From CAVYHJ01 sp963768165 [NCBI: uncultured bacterium] (lineage in GTDB: Bacteria; UBP4; UBA4092), in the NCBI GenBank assembly GCA_963768165.1, contig CAVYHJ010000001.1:62001-126000 (forward strand): a stretch of DNA of 64,000 bases, in the 5' to 3' direction. Shown one piece after another: positions 46,447 to 56,185 of this stretch. The notes under the pieces are model-generated. The model saw only the letters and a program-made list of their open reading frames with translations, was not told where the DNA came from and did not search any database. Made by a program: the position numbers and the translations under genes. Numbering within the stretch: the first letter of the stretch is position 1; each line of letters opens with the position of its first letter.

Positions 46447-48642
46447 TTATTTCTTAAACCGATGATTAGTCCCTATGGGAACAGTAATATCCCCATAGAT
46501 AATACCCCTACCACTGGTACCGATATAAATTCGACCGTAAACACGGGGATCACCGATAACAACCACAATTTCACCATATTGATGTTGATCATCATTAATT
46601 CTGAGCCAGGTTGTACCGATATCATCGGACCGGAAGAACCCGAAAATATTATTTACCTTACCCCATAAAAAAACTGTCGGATGAATCAGACCCGTGCTGG
46701 CTTTACCAAAACCCACAGCGTATGCCGATTGTACGCTGCTGAATCGAGAAAAGGTACTTCCGGAATCTATCGACCGATAAAGTCCACCCCGGTGAGCCAA
46801 CCAAATATTTCCTTCAAAACCCGGTACCGCCATCATACCCTGCGCCCAATCCAAACCTGTTGAGAAGGGAGAAAAACTTGCGCCTCCGTCTGTACTTAAA
46901 TAAAAAACGCCAGAATTGGGTTCATAAAGATAGAATTTATTGGAATTGACCCGATCCGAAATCAACCGCCCCCCTGAAGTACCTATAATGGAAGAAGTCC
47001 AGCTTTTCCCAGTCGTTGTAGAGTATGAAACCGGCGCATTTGAGGGAGACCATACGATCCTTCTTCCGTCGGCTGAGATAGCAACCCATCCATTAGATGC
47101 ACCGGACGGACGATTGGTAAAACCTGTCCAAGTTACTCCATTATCCAGTGAATAATAACCATAGGCTGAAGTTCTCCAGAAACTGCCTCCAACTCGAACC
47201 ATCATGTTCGGAGAATTTTGTGCAAAATCAATGCAATTATTTGACCCCATATACGGATATAATCTGCCATTGGTAGGTAGATTATCGAGATCATTATGTT
47301 CAAATCCATCTACATCAGCGACAGCACTAACCAGATGAGGTCCCGAAGGCGGACTAATCAAAACCCATGGGCAGGTTTCTTCCAAGCCATTGTTAAAGAA
47401 TTCCCAATGGGTGGTCGCGTTGGGGTTGGAATCAATAGCCGTAACATCGTTTCCCCGAAAGATGCCAAACCCGGTGATAAAATAAACTATATTGGAATTA
47501 TGCGGATCGATTTCCATATCCCCCATAAAATCAGGAGATTCAGAAGTCCCGTAAGGGGAAGAGGACAAATCCCAAACGATTTTTTGGGTGGTTTGTCCCC
47601 AGACATCCACCCAGGTACTTCCCTTATCAATACTGCGATAAATTTCATCATGGGGCACCCACCGATCCATGGTTCCTACCATAACAGTACCCTGATGATT
47701 TACATCCACCGATATACCTCCAAACCCACCTTCCCCGACAGGAGGAGTAATATTTGTCCAAATACCTCTATGGGTATTATATTTCCAAACTGCGCCGGCA
47801 GTAATATTATTAGGGCCGGGAATATTACTAAACGTTATATATAAGGTTCCATCCGAATCCAAGACAGCATGATGGGGTAGTAGATTAGGTCCGGGTTGAC
47901 CGGGGACTGCAGACCAGGTGGTTCCACTATCGGTACTGCGATAAATAGTATTCCCGGTAGTATCCGCTACTCCAACATAAATAGTAGGAGAAGGTTTCCC
48001 TGTAGTCCCACGATAGGAATCGAATACTACCCAACCAATACCAACTCCATTTGGGTAACCCGTGACTGGAAAACTGGTGACTCGATTCCAAGTGACAGCA
48101 TAATCGGTGCTTTTCCAGAGTCCGCAAGTTCTTGTGCCAAAGTATAGAGTACTCCCATAATTAGGATCTACCATCAATCGTTCTCCAATAGTCCGGCCAT
48201 CCTCATTTCCACCCAATTTAAAAGGTAAATCCGAACGTTGAAAGGTATTTCCCTGATTGGTTGAACAGAAGATAGCTCCATTGGTGGTTGGCCAGGATTT
48301 TGTATACATTCCTGCCGCAATATAGAGTCTAGAAGTATCGGAGGGATCAATGGCAATACTTTCAATACCCATCCAACTATAATTATCATAACCGACCCAA
48401 TCTGTCAGTGGAGTCCAGCAGCTGGAGGCATTATCCCACCGATAAGCCCCACCCACGTCTGTTCGAGCATAAACCAAATTAGGCTGGCCGGGATGGGTGA
48501 CAATCCCGGTGACAAAACCACCCCCTCTTATAGTTACATTTTTCCAGGTATATGACTGCGCCGTAGTGATTTGAGGCCGATAGATAAGAAAACTAATGGC
48601 CAGGAGAATAGTTAACAGTGGTTTAATTAGTTTTAGGTACAA
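46447..48642 (-). CDS. Secreted GH74 xyloglucanase-like enzyme
   Basis: 731 residues with a signal peptide (about 1-28). The mature N-terminus matches GH74 closely: VTIRGGGFVTGIV, ARTDVGGAYRWD, GNEDGRTIGERLMVDPN and LWKSTDYAVTW. It is built of two seven-bladed BNR/sortilin-like propellers. GH74 enzymes cleave the beta-1,4-glucan backbone of xyloglucan. The catalytic aspartates expected in SLDPSD-type and DGxxW positions were not individually verified. The start appears to be TTG at 48642. It is convergent with nothing and follows tRNA-Leu on the same strand. Confidence 0.88.
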   Translation of the reverse strand: MYLKLIKPLLTILLAISFLIYRPQITTAQSYTWKNVTIRGGGFVTGIVTHPGQPNLVYARTDVGGAYRWDNASSCWTPLTDWVGYDNYSWMGIESIAIDPSDTSRLYIAAGMYTKSWPTTNGAIFCSTNQGNTFQRSDLPFKLGGNEDGRTIGERLMVDPNYGSTLYFGTRTCGLWKSTDYAVTWNRVTSFPVTGYPNGVGIGWVVFDSYRGTTGKPSPTIYVGVADTTGNTIYRSTDSGTTWSAVPGQPGPNLLPHHAVLDSDGTLYITFSNIPGPNNITAGAVWKYNTHRGIWTNITPPVGEGGFGGISVDVNHQGTVMVGTMDRWVPHDEIYRSIDKGSTWVDVWGQTTQKIVWDLSSSPYGTSESPDFMGDMEIDPHNSNIVYFITGFGIFRGNDVTAIDSNPNATTHWEFFNNGLEETCPWVLISPPSGPHLVSAVADVDGFEHNDLDNLPTNGRLYPYMGSNNCIDFAQNSPNMMVRVGGSFWRTSAYGYYSLDNGVTWTGFTNRPSGASNGWVAISADGRRIVWSPSNAPVSYSTTTGKSWTSSIIGTSGGRLISDRVNSNKFYLYEPNSGVFYLSTDGGASFSPFSTGLDWAQGMMAVPGFEGNIWLAHRGGLYRSIDSGSTFSRFSSVQSAYAVGFGKASTGLIHPTVFLWGKVNNIFGFFRSDDIGTTWLRINDDQHQYGEIVVVIGDPRVYGRIYIGTSGRGIIYGDITVPIGTNHRFKK

Positions 48643-48825
48643 CTTCTTACCCGTATACTCAGTGTGTTGAGTTTAGATAAAAATTCAACTTTTCATTCAT
48701 TATAATCTTATTTTCAAATTGGGTAAATAAATATTAGAAAAGAAGGCGTCGGAAAAGTTGAGCGCAGTGAAATCCTGAGTCTTCGAAGGAACTCTTATTC
48801 CCGACGCAGAAGATAACTGGCGGCA

Positions 48826-49032
48826 TTACACAATAACTTCCACCTGATGGACGGGTATGGTCAATGGCATTCCCTTTTCCGCACGTACTTCAAGACACTT
48901 TTTAATTGCCTGTTGAATATTTTTTTCAGCTTCTTGTTCTGTTGTCCCTTGACTGATACAACCCGGTATTGCCGGACATTCCGCGATATAGATCCCATCT
49001 TCGTCCTGGATTATGTTTACATCAAATTTCAT
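48826..49032 (-). CDS. Solitary HicB-family antitoxin-like protein
   Basis: 68 residues (MKFDVNIIQDEDGIYIAECPAIPGC...) with the partial RNase H fold of HicB: the YIAECPAIPGCISQG strand-loop and the EAEKNIQQAIKKCLE helix. There is no C-terminal DNA-binding extension. The frame is open 45 residues further upstream but those residues do not look HicB-like, so I start at 49032. No hicA toxin frame is visible on either side, so it is either an orphan antitoxin or a stand-alone HicB-like protein. Confidence 0.7.
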   Translation of the reverse strand: MKFDVNIIQDEDGIYIAECPAIPGCISQGTTEQEAEKNIQQAIKKCLEVRAEKGMPLTIPVHQVEVIV

Positions 49033-49167
49033 ACTGATATTACTTTGCCATATTTCAAAGGGTTTTGCAATAAAATTAGGTATCGAGAATTCTACTTTTA
49101 GCCATTGCCGCGCTCTATGAATCCGTAGAAGTGATTTTAATGATGAAATATCTGCATGGTGCGCCAT

Positions 49168-50545
49168 TGCTGGATATGGTTCAATGAATCTTTTGGGGTA
49201 TTAGGGATGGCGTCGGGAAAGGGGTAAAGAACCTTTCATTCTTGGCGCATGGTCTCCTATTCTGTCATTCTTGAGCGTAGTGTTCTTTACGGAGCGAAGA
49301 ATCTCTCGTTACAATCCGAATAAGCGTATACATAGATTATTTTAAAAGAAGTTTCCGATTCCGATAACGAGAGACCCTTCGCTTCGCTCAAGGGTGACAA
49401 AGAAGAGGTATCGGGAAAGAGAAAAAACGTTTCATTCTCGATGCAGAAAAATTTTAAAAAGATTTTAAACTTTCAATTTTACTTTTAAGGTCTATACAAA
49501 AATCATTGATTATTTTTTGGTTATCTAAATTCCATCGTTTTATCAATTTTGAACAACCTGTACCGTATGGGATAGTAGAAAGTCAGTTTCAAGTCTCAAG
49601 TTTCAGGTTTCAAGTTAAAACAGGGAAATAAATAAATAAAATGAATCGGGGAATGGGAGAGGTTTCAAATAATTAGTCCCTAGTCTCAGGTCTCTCGTCT
49701 CTGGTTTCCAGAATAGGTTATTGCTAGGAAACAGGGGGAAAAGGGAATAACAGATAATAAGAACAATTTTGAATTGGAAATGTTGAATTATGAATTAATC
49801 AAAAGAAAAGCGTCGGGAATAGTCAAAGCATTGCAGATTTTGGATTTTAGATTGTAGATTTTATAATAGGAGAATTCTAAAATGATTGATATTATTGGAG
49901 ATAAAGTCTTCGGCATTTGCCGAAGAGTGTTTCTCATCTTTAGGAAATGGCAGACAGGTCATAATGGCCTTGTAATGAACGAGACTGATCTCGTTCATTA
50001 CAGGAAGCGGAATTGAAAAAAGGAATTCCGGTTAGACAACAATCTAAGTTAATAAGGAGACAAAAGATAGTAGGTGGTGGTGTAATGGATAGTGGGTGAA
50101 AATTATTCTTGACTAGATGGGTGGGTTATAGGGGTGTTTTTGGGTAAAAAAGGGGGTGAATTAGCTCCGTACTTTCTCCGTATTATCTCCACTTTATCTC
50201 CCAATATGGGATGGAGAGTATACTAATTTAGTAGACTTTACTGCTTTTGGGGGTGGTTTTAGGGTAAAAAGGGAGCAGAGAATCATACACCAAAAAGGGA
50301 AGCATCGGGAAAGGGGAAAAGTATTTCATTCCCGATGCAGAGAATTACCGAATTATGAATTAATCAAAAGAAAGGCGTTGGGGAAAGATTTATTGACTTA
50401 CACTCCGTTGGATTCCCTCCAAGGATATTGCATATCTTCTCTTATCAGAAATTCAAATCACTCTAGGCAGTATTGTGAGGAACGAAAAAGTTTCTATCGA
50501 CAAACCAATTAGACTATAGGCAAATTTCTCCAGCCAACGAGTTAA
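49168..50545. other. Repeat-rich non-coding stretch
   Basis: No credible gene in about 1.4 kb. It contains several degenerate copies of an inverted-repeat unit GCATCGGGAA...TTCCCGATGC (near 49211-49245, 49409-49444, 49810, 50305-50340, 50377), phrases such as AATTATGAATTAATC repeated, and a REP-like copy at 49908-50040. The sequence looks like accumulated palindromic repeats rather than decayed coding DNA. Confidence 0.6.
49908..50040 (+). repeat. REP-like hairpin repeat, second copy
   Basis: Hairpin CTTCGGCATTTGCCGAAG (49908-49925) followed by AGTG, then GAAATGGCA...CAGGTCAT, then GTAATGAACGAGA/TCTCGTTCATTAC around a 4-base loop, then GAAGCGGAATTGAAAA. It is homologous to the repeats at 25507-25653 and 58262-58387 but has no guaB sequence attached, so the repeat is an independent unit. 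Confidence 0.65.
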
Positions 50546-50690
50546 AAACTGTTAAAACAGTTTAAGGTTTATTAGATGAGTGGCTAACCCCTAGTTGAAA
50601 ACTAGGGGTTAATAGGATTTTCCTTAACCCCCAACTTCAGTTGGGGGACATAGCATCTAACTTTTTTCTATTAACTGTTTTAACAGTTTC
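50546..50690. repeat. Array of four nested palindromes
   Basis: In order: AAACTGTT/AACAGTTT (50546-50563), a 12-bp stem TAACCCCTAGTT/AACTAGGGGTTA with a 3-base loop (50585-50611), CCCCCAACT/AGTTGGGGG (50628-50647), and AACTGTTTTAACAGTT (50673-50688), which repeats the first. Subterminal hairpins of this CCCC-rich form are typical of IS200/IS605-related palindromic elements. No transposase is present, so a non-autonomous derivative is the best guess. It ends about 107 bases before the next gene. Confidence 0.55.
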
Positions 50691-50796
50691 CAAGTTTTTG
50701 TGCACAGGTTTAAATTGGTTTATCTAGAGATTCTCATTAGAGCTTTTATACAGTATTATAATATACTTACTATATAGCTTTCACAGGAGATGAAAT

Positions 50797-52497
50797 ATGA
50801 CATTACGGTATGGGATAAAGTTCGAAAGGATATTCATAATAGGGATAGGAGTAATTTTCATGTCTTATTTAAACAAGCCGGTCAACGCACAAAATCAATC
50901 TAACAGCATTCAAGATACCCCGCCTATCACGGCATCTCTAGGGATGTATTTTGCGAAGAAAACCTATGTACCAAAACCCTTGCCAACCTATTCAGAAACC
51001 AAATCATTACTTCCATCACCCATATTAGACGAATCACCCGATTATCTCCGAATGTATTGGAAGGCATGGGAATTGGGATTCAAGAATTTTCATGAACCGC
51101 AACCCGGGAGTGGATTTGTATCACAATTTATTGATGCTGCCTTTAATGAGAATATATTTTTATGGGATTCCTGTTTCATGACGATGTTTTGCAATGTAGC
51201 GCATCCTTTAGTTCCGGGCATATCAACCCTGGATAATTTTTATGCCAAACAATATCCGGATGGTGAGATTAGCCGGGAAATTAACCGAACTACCGGTAAA
51301 GTTTACGAGCCATGGATTAATAAGGAAGGCAGTTCATTGCACAGTCGATGGGGATTTAGCGAAGCAGGCAATGGACCAATCGTCTATGTTGGCCGGAAAG
51401 CTCCGAAGACTCCTCCGCAGTTGACCTTGGATTCGTTGGATAATCCACTTTTTGCGTGGGCTGAAATGGAAAGTTTCAAAATGACCGGGGATAAAGAAAG
51501 ATTGCGTCTGGTTTATGAGCCATTGGTCAAATATTATGAAGCCCTCCATGAATATCTTCGTCAAGGAAACGGTTTGTATATGACGGATTGGGCCAGTATG
51601 GATAATTCTTCACGGAACCAGTACCTAAAAGGGGGAGGATGTGGTGTGGATATTTCCTGTGAAATGGTGTTTTATGCCAGGGAATTGTCGGAGATGGCAC
51701 GCATTCTCGGTAAACCAAACGATGCTGTTAAATATGAACGGGAAGCTAGGAAATTAAGCGGAATTATCAACCGGTTAATGTGGAATCCCAAACAAAAGTT
51801 CTATTTTGATTTAACAGTAGAAGGTAAACAGGTTCCGATTAAAACCATCGCTGCTTATTGGTCGATGATTGCGGGTGTCGCTACTAAAGAACAATCAGAT
51901 GCATTGATAGCAGAATTGAATAATCCCGCGACCTTCGATCGGATGCATCGAGTGCCGACATTAGCAGCCGACCAGCCGGGATATGACCCGCAAGGTGGGT
52001 ATTGGCAAGGGGCGGTTTGGGCGCCAACCAATACCATGATACTCCGGGGTTTGGAGAAATATGGAGAGAATGAACTAGCCAGGTCAATTGCCTTACAGGA
52101 TTTGGATGTAACTTACCAGGTATTTAATCAAACAGGGACGATATGGGAGAATTATGCTCCGGACTCTGCCACTCCCGGAAAACCGGCAAAATCAGATTTT
52201 GTAGGTTGGTCGGGCATTGGCCCAATTCTCTACTTGCTGGAATATCGGATTGGTTTAAAACCCGATTCGGAACAAAATAAGTTGCAATGGGATATCCATG
52301 CAACGAAAAAAATAGGTTGTGAGCGATATCGGTTTAATGGTCATGTAATGAATTTACTTGCCGTTCCATCTAAAAACGAGAAGGGATGGGATATTGCCAT
52401 TCATTCCGATGGTCCGTTCAATCTTCAAATAAACATAAGTGGTAAAAAATATGTTTATCCCGTTAAAAAAGGGGATAACCAATACCATCTAACTTAA
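50797..52497 (+). CDS. Secreted GH63/GH37-like (alpha/alpha)6 glycosidase
   Basis: 566 residues with a hydrophobic N-terminus (about 9-32, ending near VNAQ). The body is an (alpha/alpha)6-barrel of the mannosylglycerate hydrolase/trehalase-like group, with FLWDSCFMTMF, a GLYMTDWASMDNSSRN segment, GVDISCEMVFYARELSEMA and GGYWQGAVWAPTNTMILRGL. The likely acid is the Asp of MTDWASMDNS and the base lies in the WENYAPD region, by analogy to GH63. The substrate is unknown. AGGAGA lies 5 bases before the ATG. It is followed by a GH2 gene on the same strand. Confidence 0.8.
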   Translation: MTLRYGIKFERIFIIGIGVIFMSYLNKPVNAQNQSNSIQDTPPITASLGMYFAKKTYVPKPLPTYSETKSLLPSPILDESPDYLRMYWKAWELGFKNFHEPQPGSGFVSQFIDAAFNENIFLWDSCFMTMFCNVAHPLVPGISTLDNFYAKQYPDGEISREINRTTGKVYEPWINKEGSSLHSRWGFSEAGNGPIVYVGRKAPKTPPQLTLDSLDNPLFAWAEMESFKMTGDKERLRLVYEPLVKYYEALHEYLRQGNGLYMTDWASMDNSSRNQYLKGGGCGVDISCEMVFYARELSEMARILGKPNDAVKYEREARKLSGIINRLMWNPKQKFYFDLTVEGKQVPIKTIAAYWSMIAGVATKEQSDALIAELNNPATFDRMHRVPTLAADQPGYDPQGGYWQGAVWAPTNTMILRGLEKYGENELARSIALQDLDVTYQVFNQTGTIWENYAPDSATPGKPAKSDFVGWSGIGPILYLLEYRIGLKPDSEQNKLQWDIHATKKIGCERYRFNGHVMNLLAVPSKNEKGWDIAIHSDGPFNLQINISGKKYVYPVKKGDNQYHLT

Positions 52498-52604
52498 AAA
52501 AGATTTAATACCAGAATGGAATCTTGAGTTAGGTATTTATTGGAATCGAAAGGTTTCATGCTGATAGTAAACATGATTTTTTCCGTGGGGGAAGATAATA
52601 TAGT

Positions 52605-54410
52605 ATGATGCAATTTTCATTAAAAGAAAAACAAATCCAAGGAAGGACTGCTTTGTGGAACAGGGTGATTATTATGGCCAGTGTAATCGGGTTAGTAGGT
52701 GTACAGAATGTACAATGTGAATGGAAAATGGGGAATGGTCCGTTGATGACAAAATGGGCGAAGGAAGTCTCCCCGAAAAACGCATTGCCCGATTATCCCC
52801 GACCGCAAATGGTACGAAAAGATTGGTTAAATTTGAATGGGATATGGGAATTTAGCATTGCAAATCCGAATGAACCGGTACCTACCGGAAAGACATTACC
52901 GGAAGAAATTTTAGTCCCTTACCCGGTTGAGTCGGCATTATCGGGAGTGATGAAACACCCGGAAAGAATGTGGTATCGGAGAACTTTTGTGTTACCCAAA
53001 AGATGGAATGCCCAACGGATTTTAATCCATTTTGGGGCTGTAGATTGGGAAACGAAAATATATGTCAACGGGAAAGAAATTGGCAGTCACCAAGGGGGCT
53101 ATGATGGGTTTGGTTTTGATATTACCGATGCATTGAATGCTTCCGGTGAACAGGAAATTGTAGTAGGGGTTTATGATCCCACCGATAAAGGTGATCAACC
53201 CCGTGGGAAACAGGTTAATAAGCCTGAGGGGATTTATTATACAGGGACATCGGGGATATGGCAGACGGTGTGGTTAGAACCTGTACCTGATACTTATATA
53301 ACAAATCTCATTATCACCCCGGATGTTGATGAGAGTTGTGTAAGTTTGAAAGTGAATGCCATCGGCAATACAAAAGATGTGAAAATCCAGGCATCGGTAA
53401 CAGATGGTAATCGAATAATTGGGAAAGGGCAATCGGAAATCGGGAATGAGCTCCGGATACCTATATCCAATGCAAAATTATGGTCTCCTGATAAACCCAA
53501 TTTGTATGGATTGAAAGTTACTTTACAACAGGAGAATAAGAAGATTGACGGTGTAGAAAGTTATTTTGGAATGAGAAAAATTGAAATTGCTGATGATGGT
53601 AAAGTAAAACGTATTTTATTGAATCACAAGTTTGTATTTGAAGTCGGAACATTAGACCAGGGCTTCTGGCCAGATGGGATATATACTGCTCCCACAGACG
53701 ATGCGCTCAAATCGGATATCGAGATGCACAAGAAATTAGGATTTAATTTAATCCGGAAGCATGTCAAAGTGGAACCTGAACGTTGGTATTATTGGGCGGA
53801 TAAATTAGGAATCCTGGTATGGCAGGATATGCCGAGTGCCAACAATCAAACCGAATCCGGAAAAAATGAATTTGAATCGGAGTTATCCCGAATAATCGAA
53901 GGGAGACGGAATCACCCAGCTATAATCATGTGGGTAATTTTCAATGAAGGTTGGGGACAATTTGACACGGAACGGATAGTGAAATGGGTCAAGGAAATAG
54001 ATCCCAGCCGGTTGGTCAATAATGCGAGCGGTTGGACTGATAAAAATTGCGGGGATATTCTTGATATGCACAATTATCCAGACCCGAAAGCACCCGAACC
54101 GGATGGAATCAGGGCTATTGTATTAGGTGAATTTGGGGGATTAGGACCGGGAGACCCTCGTGGACACACATGGTCCAAGCAGAATTGGAGTTATCAGAAA
54201 TTCACCGGAAAAGAGGAATTAACCCGGCGATATGTTGATTTATTGAAACAGGTATATCAATTGAAAGAAACCCCCGGACTTAGTGCAGCGGTTTACACCC
54301 AAATCACGGATGTGGAACGAGAATGCAATGGGTTATTGACTTATGACCGAGCTGTCCTCAAAATGGATTTAAAAAAAATAAGGAATTCAAATCTGGGTAT
54401 TTTCCCATAG
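52605..54410 (+). CDS. Exported GH2 family beta-glycosidase
   Basis: 601-residue GH2 enzyme with an N-terminal signal or anchor segment (about 18-38). Order: sugar-binding domain (about 65-225, YPRPQMVRKDWLNLNGIWEF), Ig-like domain, and barrel with acid/base Glu448 (IFNEGWGQ) and nucleophile Glu509 (LGEFGG). It lacks the C-terminal domains of LacZ-type enzymes. Galactosidase, glucuronidase and mannosidase remain possible. It starts 107 bases after the GH63-like gene. Confidence 0.88.
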   Translation: MMQFSLKEKQIQGRTALWNRVIIMASVIGLVGVQNVQCEWKMGNGPLMTKWAKEVSPKNALPDYPRPQMVRKDWLNLNGIWEFSIANPNEPVPTGKTLPEEILVPYPVESALSGVMKHPERMWYRRTFVLPKRWNAQRILIHFGAVDWETKIYVNGKEIGSHQGGYDGFGFDITDALNASGEQEIVVGVYDPTDKGDQPRGKQVNKPEGIYYTGTSGIWQTVWLEPVPDTYITNLIITPDVDESCVSLKVNAIGNTKDVKIQASVTDGNRIIGKGQSEIGNELRIPISNAKLWSPDKPNLYGLKVTLQQENKKIDGVESYFGMRKIEIADDGKVKRILLNHKFVFEVGTLDQGFWPDGIYTAPTDDALKSDIEMHKKLGFNLIRKHVKVEPERWYYWADKLGILVWQDMPSANNQTESGKNEFESELSRIIEGRRNHPAIIMWVIFNEGWGQFDTERIVKWVKEIDPSRLVNNASGWTDKNCGDILDMHNYPDPKAPEPDGIRAIVLGEFGGLGPGDPRGHTWSKQNWSYQKFTGKEELTRRYVDLLKQVYQLKETPGLSAAVYTQITDVERECNGLLTYDRAVLKMDLKKIRNSNLGIFP

Positions 54411-54453
54411 GTTAATTCAAAAGGGATGAAGCCCCGAAGTCAATCTTTAAGTA

Positions 54454-55248
54454 TTAATCAACAACTTTAAGCCAACCACCGTCTACAAAATAGGTTGCAC
54501 CCACGCAATAACTCGCCTTGGGTGAACAAAGGAAGACAAAAAAGTTGGCTAATTCTTCCGGCGACGCAAAACGACCAATCGGAACATTTTCCTTGGCAAT
54601 CCTGTTGAGATATGCCTCTGGAGTAATTCCTTCCTTTTTGCTGAGGATGCCAGCCGATTTCCACCAATCCGGAGTTAAAATCAATCCTGGATTAACCGTA
54701 TTTACGCGAATATTATCACCAATCACTTCATTCGCAAGGCATTTGGAGAACATAACCAACGCAGCTTTAGTTGTGTTATAAATCGGTTCATAACCCAGTG
54801 GTTGTTTGGCACAAATGGATGCATTGTTGATAATTACCCCGCCCCCTCTTTTACACATAAACGGTACTAACGCTTTTGATAAACGGACTGCTGCCATCAC
54901 ATGTAAATCCCAATAGAATTGCCACTTTGCATCCGGAGCCTCCATGATCTTTTCTTCACTGCCTGTCCCGGCATTATTAATCAAAAAATCTGTCCCACCG
55001 AATTCTTGTTCTATTCGTGAGACCAATACCGCAATATCATCCACCTTAGTAACATCGGCCTTCACGCCAATAACTTTTATCCCGAATTTCTCTTTAATCT
55101 GGTTAACAGCACCTTGAAGACGTTCTTCATTTCTTGCGCAAAGGACAAGATTCACTCCTTCCTGTGCCATGCCTACAGCCACAGCCAAACCGATTCCTAC
55201 ACTTCCTCCAGTGATTACCGCGACCTTATTTTTGATACCCAAATCCAT
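54454..55248 (-). CDS. SDR family oxidoreductase
   Basis: 264-residue classical short-chain dehydrogenase. NAD(P) motif TGGSVGIG at about 14-21, NNAG, catalytic Ser in NNASIC, and the Tyr-Lys pair in YNTTK. The C-terminal GATYFVDGGWLK is typical. A GGAGGTAG Shine-Dalgarno is present. The substrate cannot be told. It is convergent with the GH2 gene. Confidence 0.9.
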   Translation of the reverse strand: MDLGIKNKVAVITGGSVGIGLAVAVGMAQEGVNLVLCARNEERLQGAVNQIKEKFGIKVIGVKADVTKVDDIAVLVSRIEQEFGGTDFLINNAGTGSEEKIMEAPDAKWQFYWDLHVMAAVRLSKALVPFMCKRGGGVIINNASICAKQPLGYEPIYNTTKAALVMFSKCLANEVIGDNIRVNTVNPGLILTPDWWKSAGILSKKEGITPEAYLNRIAKENVPIGRFASPEELANFFVFLCSPKASYCVGATYFVDGGWLKVVD

Positions 55249-55382
55249 ATCTACCTCCTTTATCCATTTATTCTGTTATAACATAAAATCAAGACGTACT
55301 CACCTTTAGCTCCCTTTTATCCTCATTATTTTAACCAACGCTGAACTTGTGGGTCTTTGTGAGTTTTGTAATGATATACAAT

Positions 55383-56081
55383 ATGAAATATAAATTTTTA
55401 TTATTCGATGCGGATGGTACGCTATTCAATTATGACAAGGCAGAAATATTATCTCTTGAACAAACTTTCAATTATTTCAATCTGGAATTTGATCTTAGCT
55501 ATATCGAAGTTTACAGACTTATTAATCATCAGCTATGGTTAGAATATGAAAAGGGTTGTGTTTCCACTGATGTGCTGAAAGTGAAGAGATTCTATTTATT
55601 ATTTGAAAAAATTAATATTCAAGTGAATTTACAATTATTCAGTGATCAATACTTGTATTACATGGCTAATACTACCTATTTAATAGATAATGCTTTGGAA
55701 GTTATACAGGCTTTACACAAGCAATACCAATTAATACTCGTTACTAACGGATTAAAGGATGTTCAACGGTCTCGATTTGAAAAATCAGCAATTAGAAAGT
55801 ATTTTACAAAGTCGATTATTTCCGAGGAGGTTGGAGCGGCTAAACCAGACAAGGTATTTTTTGATGCTGTTTTTCATTTATTAGGAAATCCTGCTCGATC
55901 AGATGTATTGATCATTGGGGATGGTTTATCATCTGATATTCAAGGTGGTCATAATTATAACATTGATACTTGTTGGTTCAACCCCAAAAACACACCGTAT
56001 AACATCAATTTTAAAAGCATTTATGAAATCGCAAGTCTTTTAGAACTCCTGCAAATATTAAATTGTCCCGCAGTGCTCTAG
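55383..56081 (+). CDS. HAD-superfamily nucleotidase, YjjG type
   Basis: About 232 residues. HAD motif I FDADGTLFNYD, motif II LVTNG, and motifs III/IV in AAKPDKVFFDAV and IIGDGLSSDIQGG. The cap domain and sequence resemble the YjjG noncanonical pyrimidine 5'-nucleotidase group. The start at 55383 puts motif I at residue 8; the frame extends 36 bases further upstream. There is no clear Shine-Dalgarno. Confidence 0.85.
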   Translation: MKYKFLLFDADGTLFNYDKAEILSLEQTFNYFNLEFDLSYIEVYRLINHQLWLEYEKGCVSTDVLKVKRFYLLFEKINIQVNLQLFSDQYLYYMANTTYLIDNALEVIQALHKQYQLILVTNGLKDVQRSRFEKSAIRKYFTKSIISEEVGAAKPDKVFFDAVFHLLGNPARSDVLIIGDGLSSDIQGGHNYNIDTCWFNPKNTPYNINFKSIYEIASLLELLQILNCPAVL

Positions 56082-56185
56082 ACATAAAATAAACTATTTT
56101 AACCTAGACGGCTCTATATGGTTGCTATAAAATAGGCGCTTACCCTATTTCGATAAACGCCTTTGAAATTATCTGTGTTTAGGTT

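Noticed and set aside
46447-48642. Sortilin or photosystem stability factor annotation for the propeller protein
   Set aside because: The N-terminal RGGGFVTGIV, ARTDVGGAYRWD and GERLMVDPN segments fit GH74 much better than generic BNR proteins.
50546-50690. CRISPR-like repeats
   Set aside because: The units are palindromes of different sequence at irregular spacing, with no repeat-spacer pattern and no cas genes in the window.
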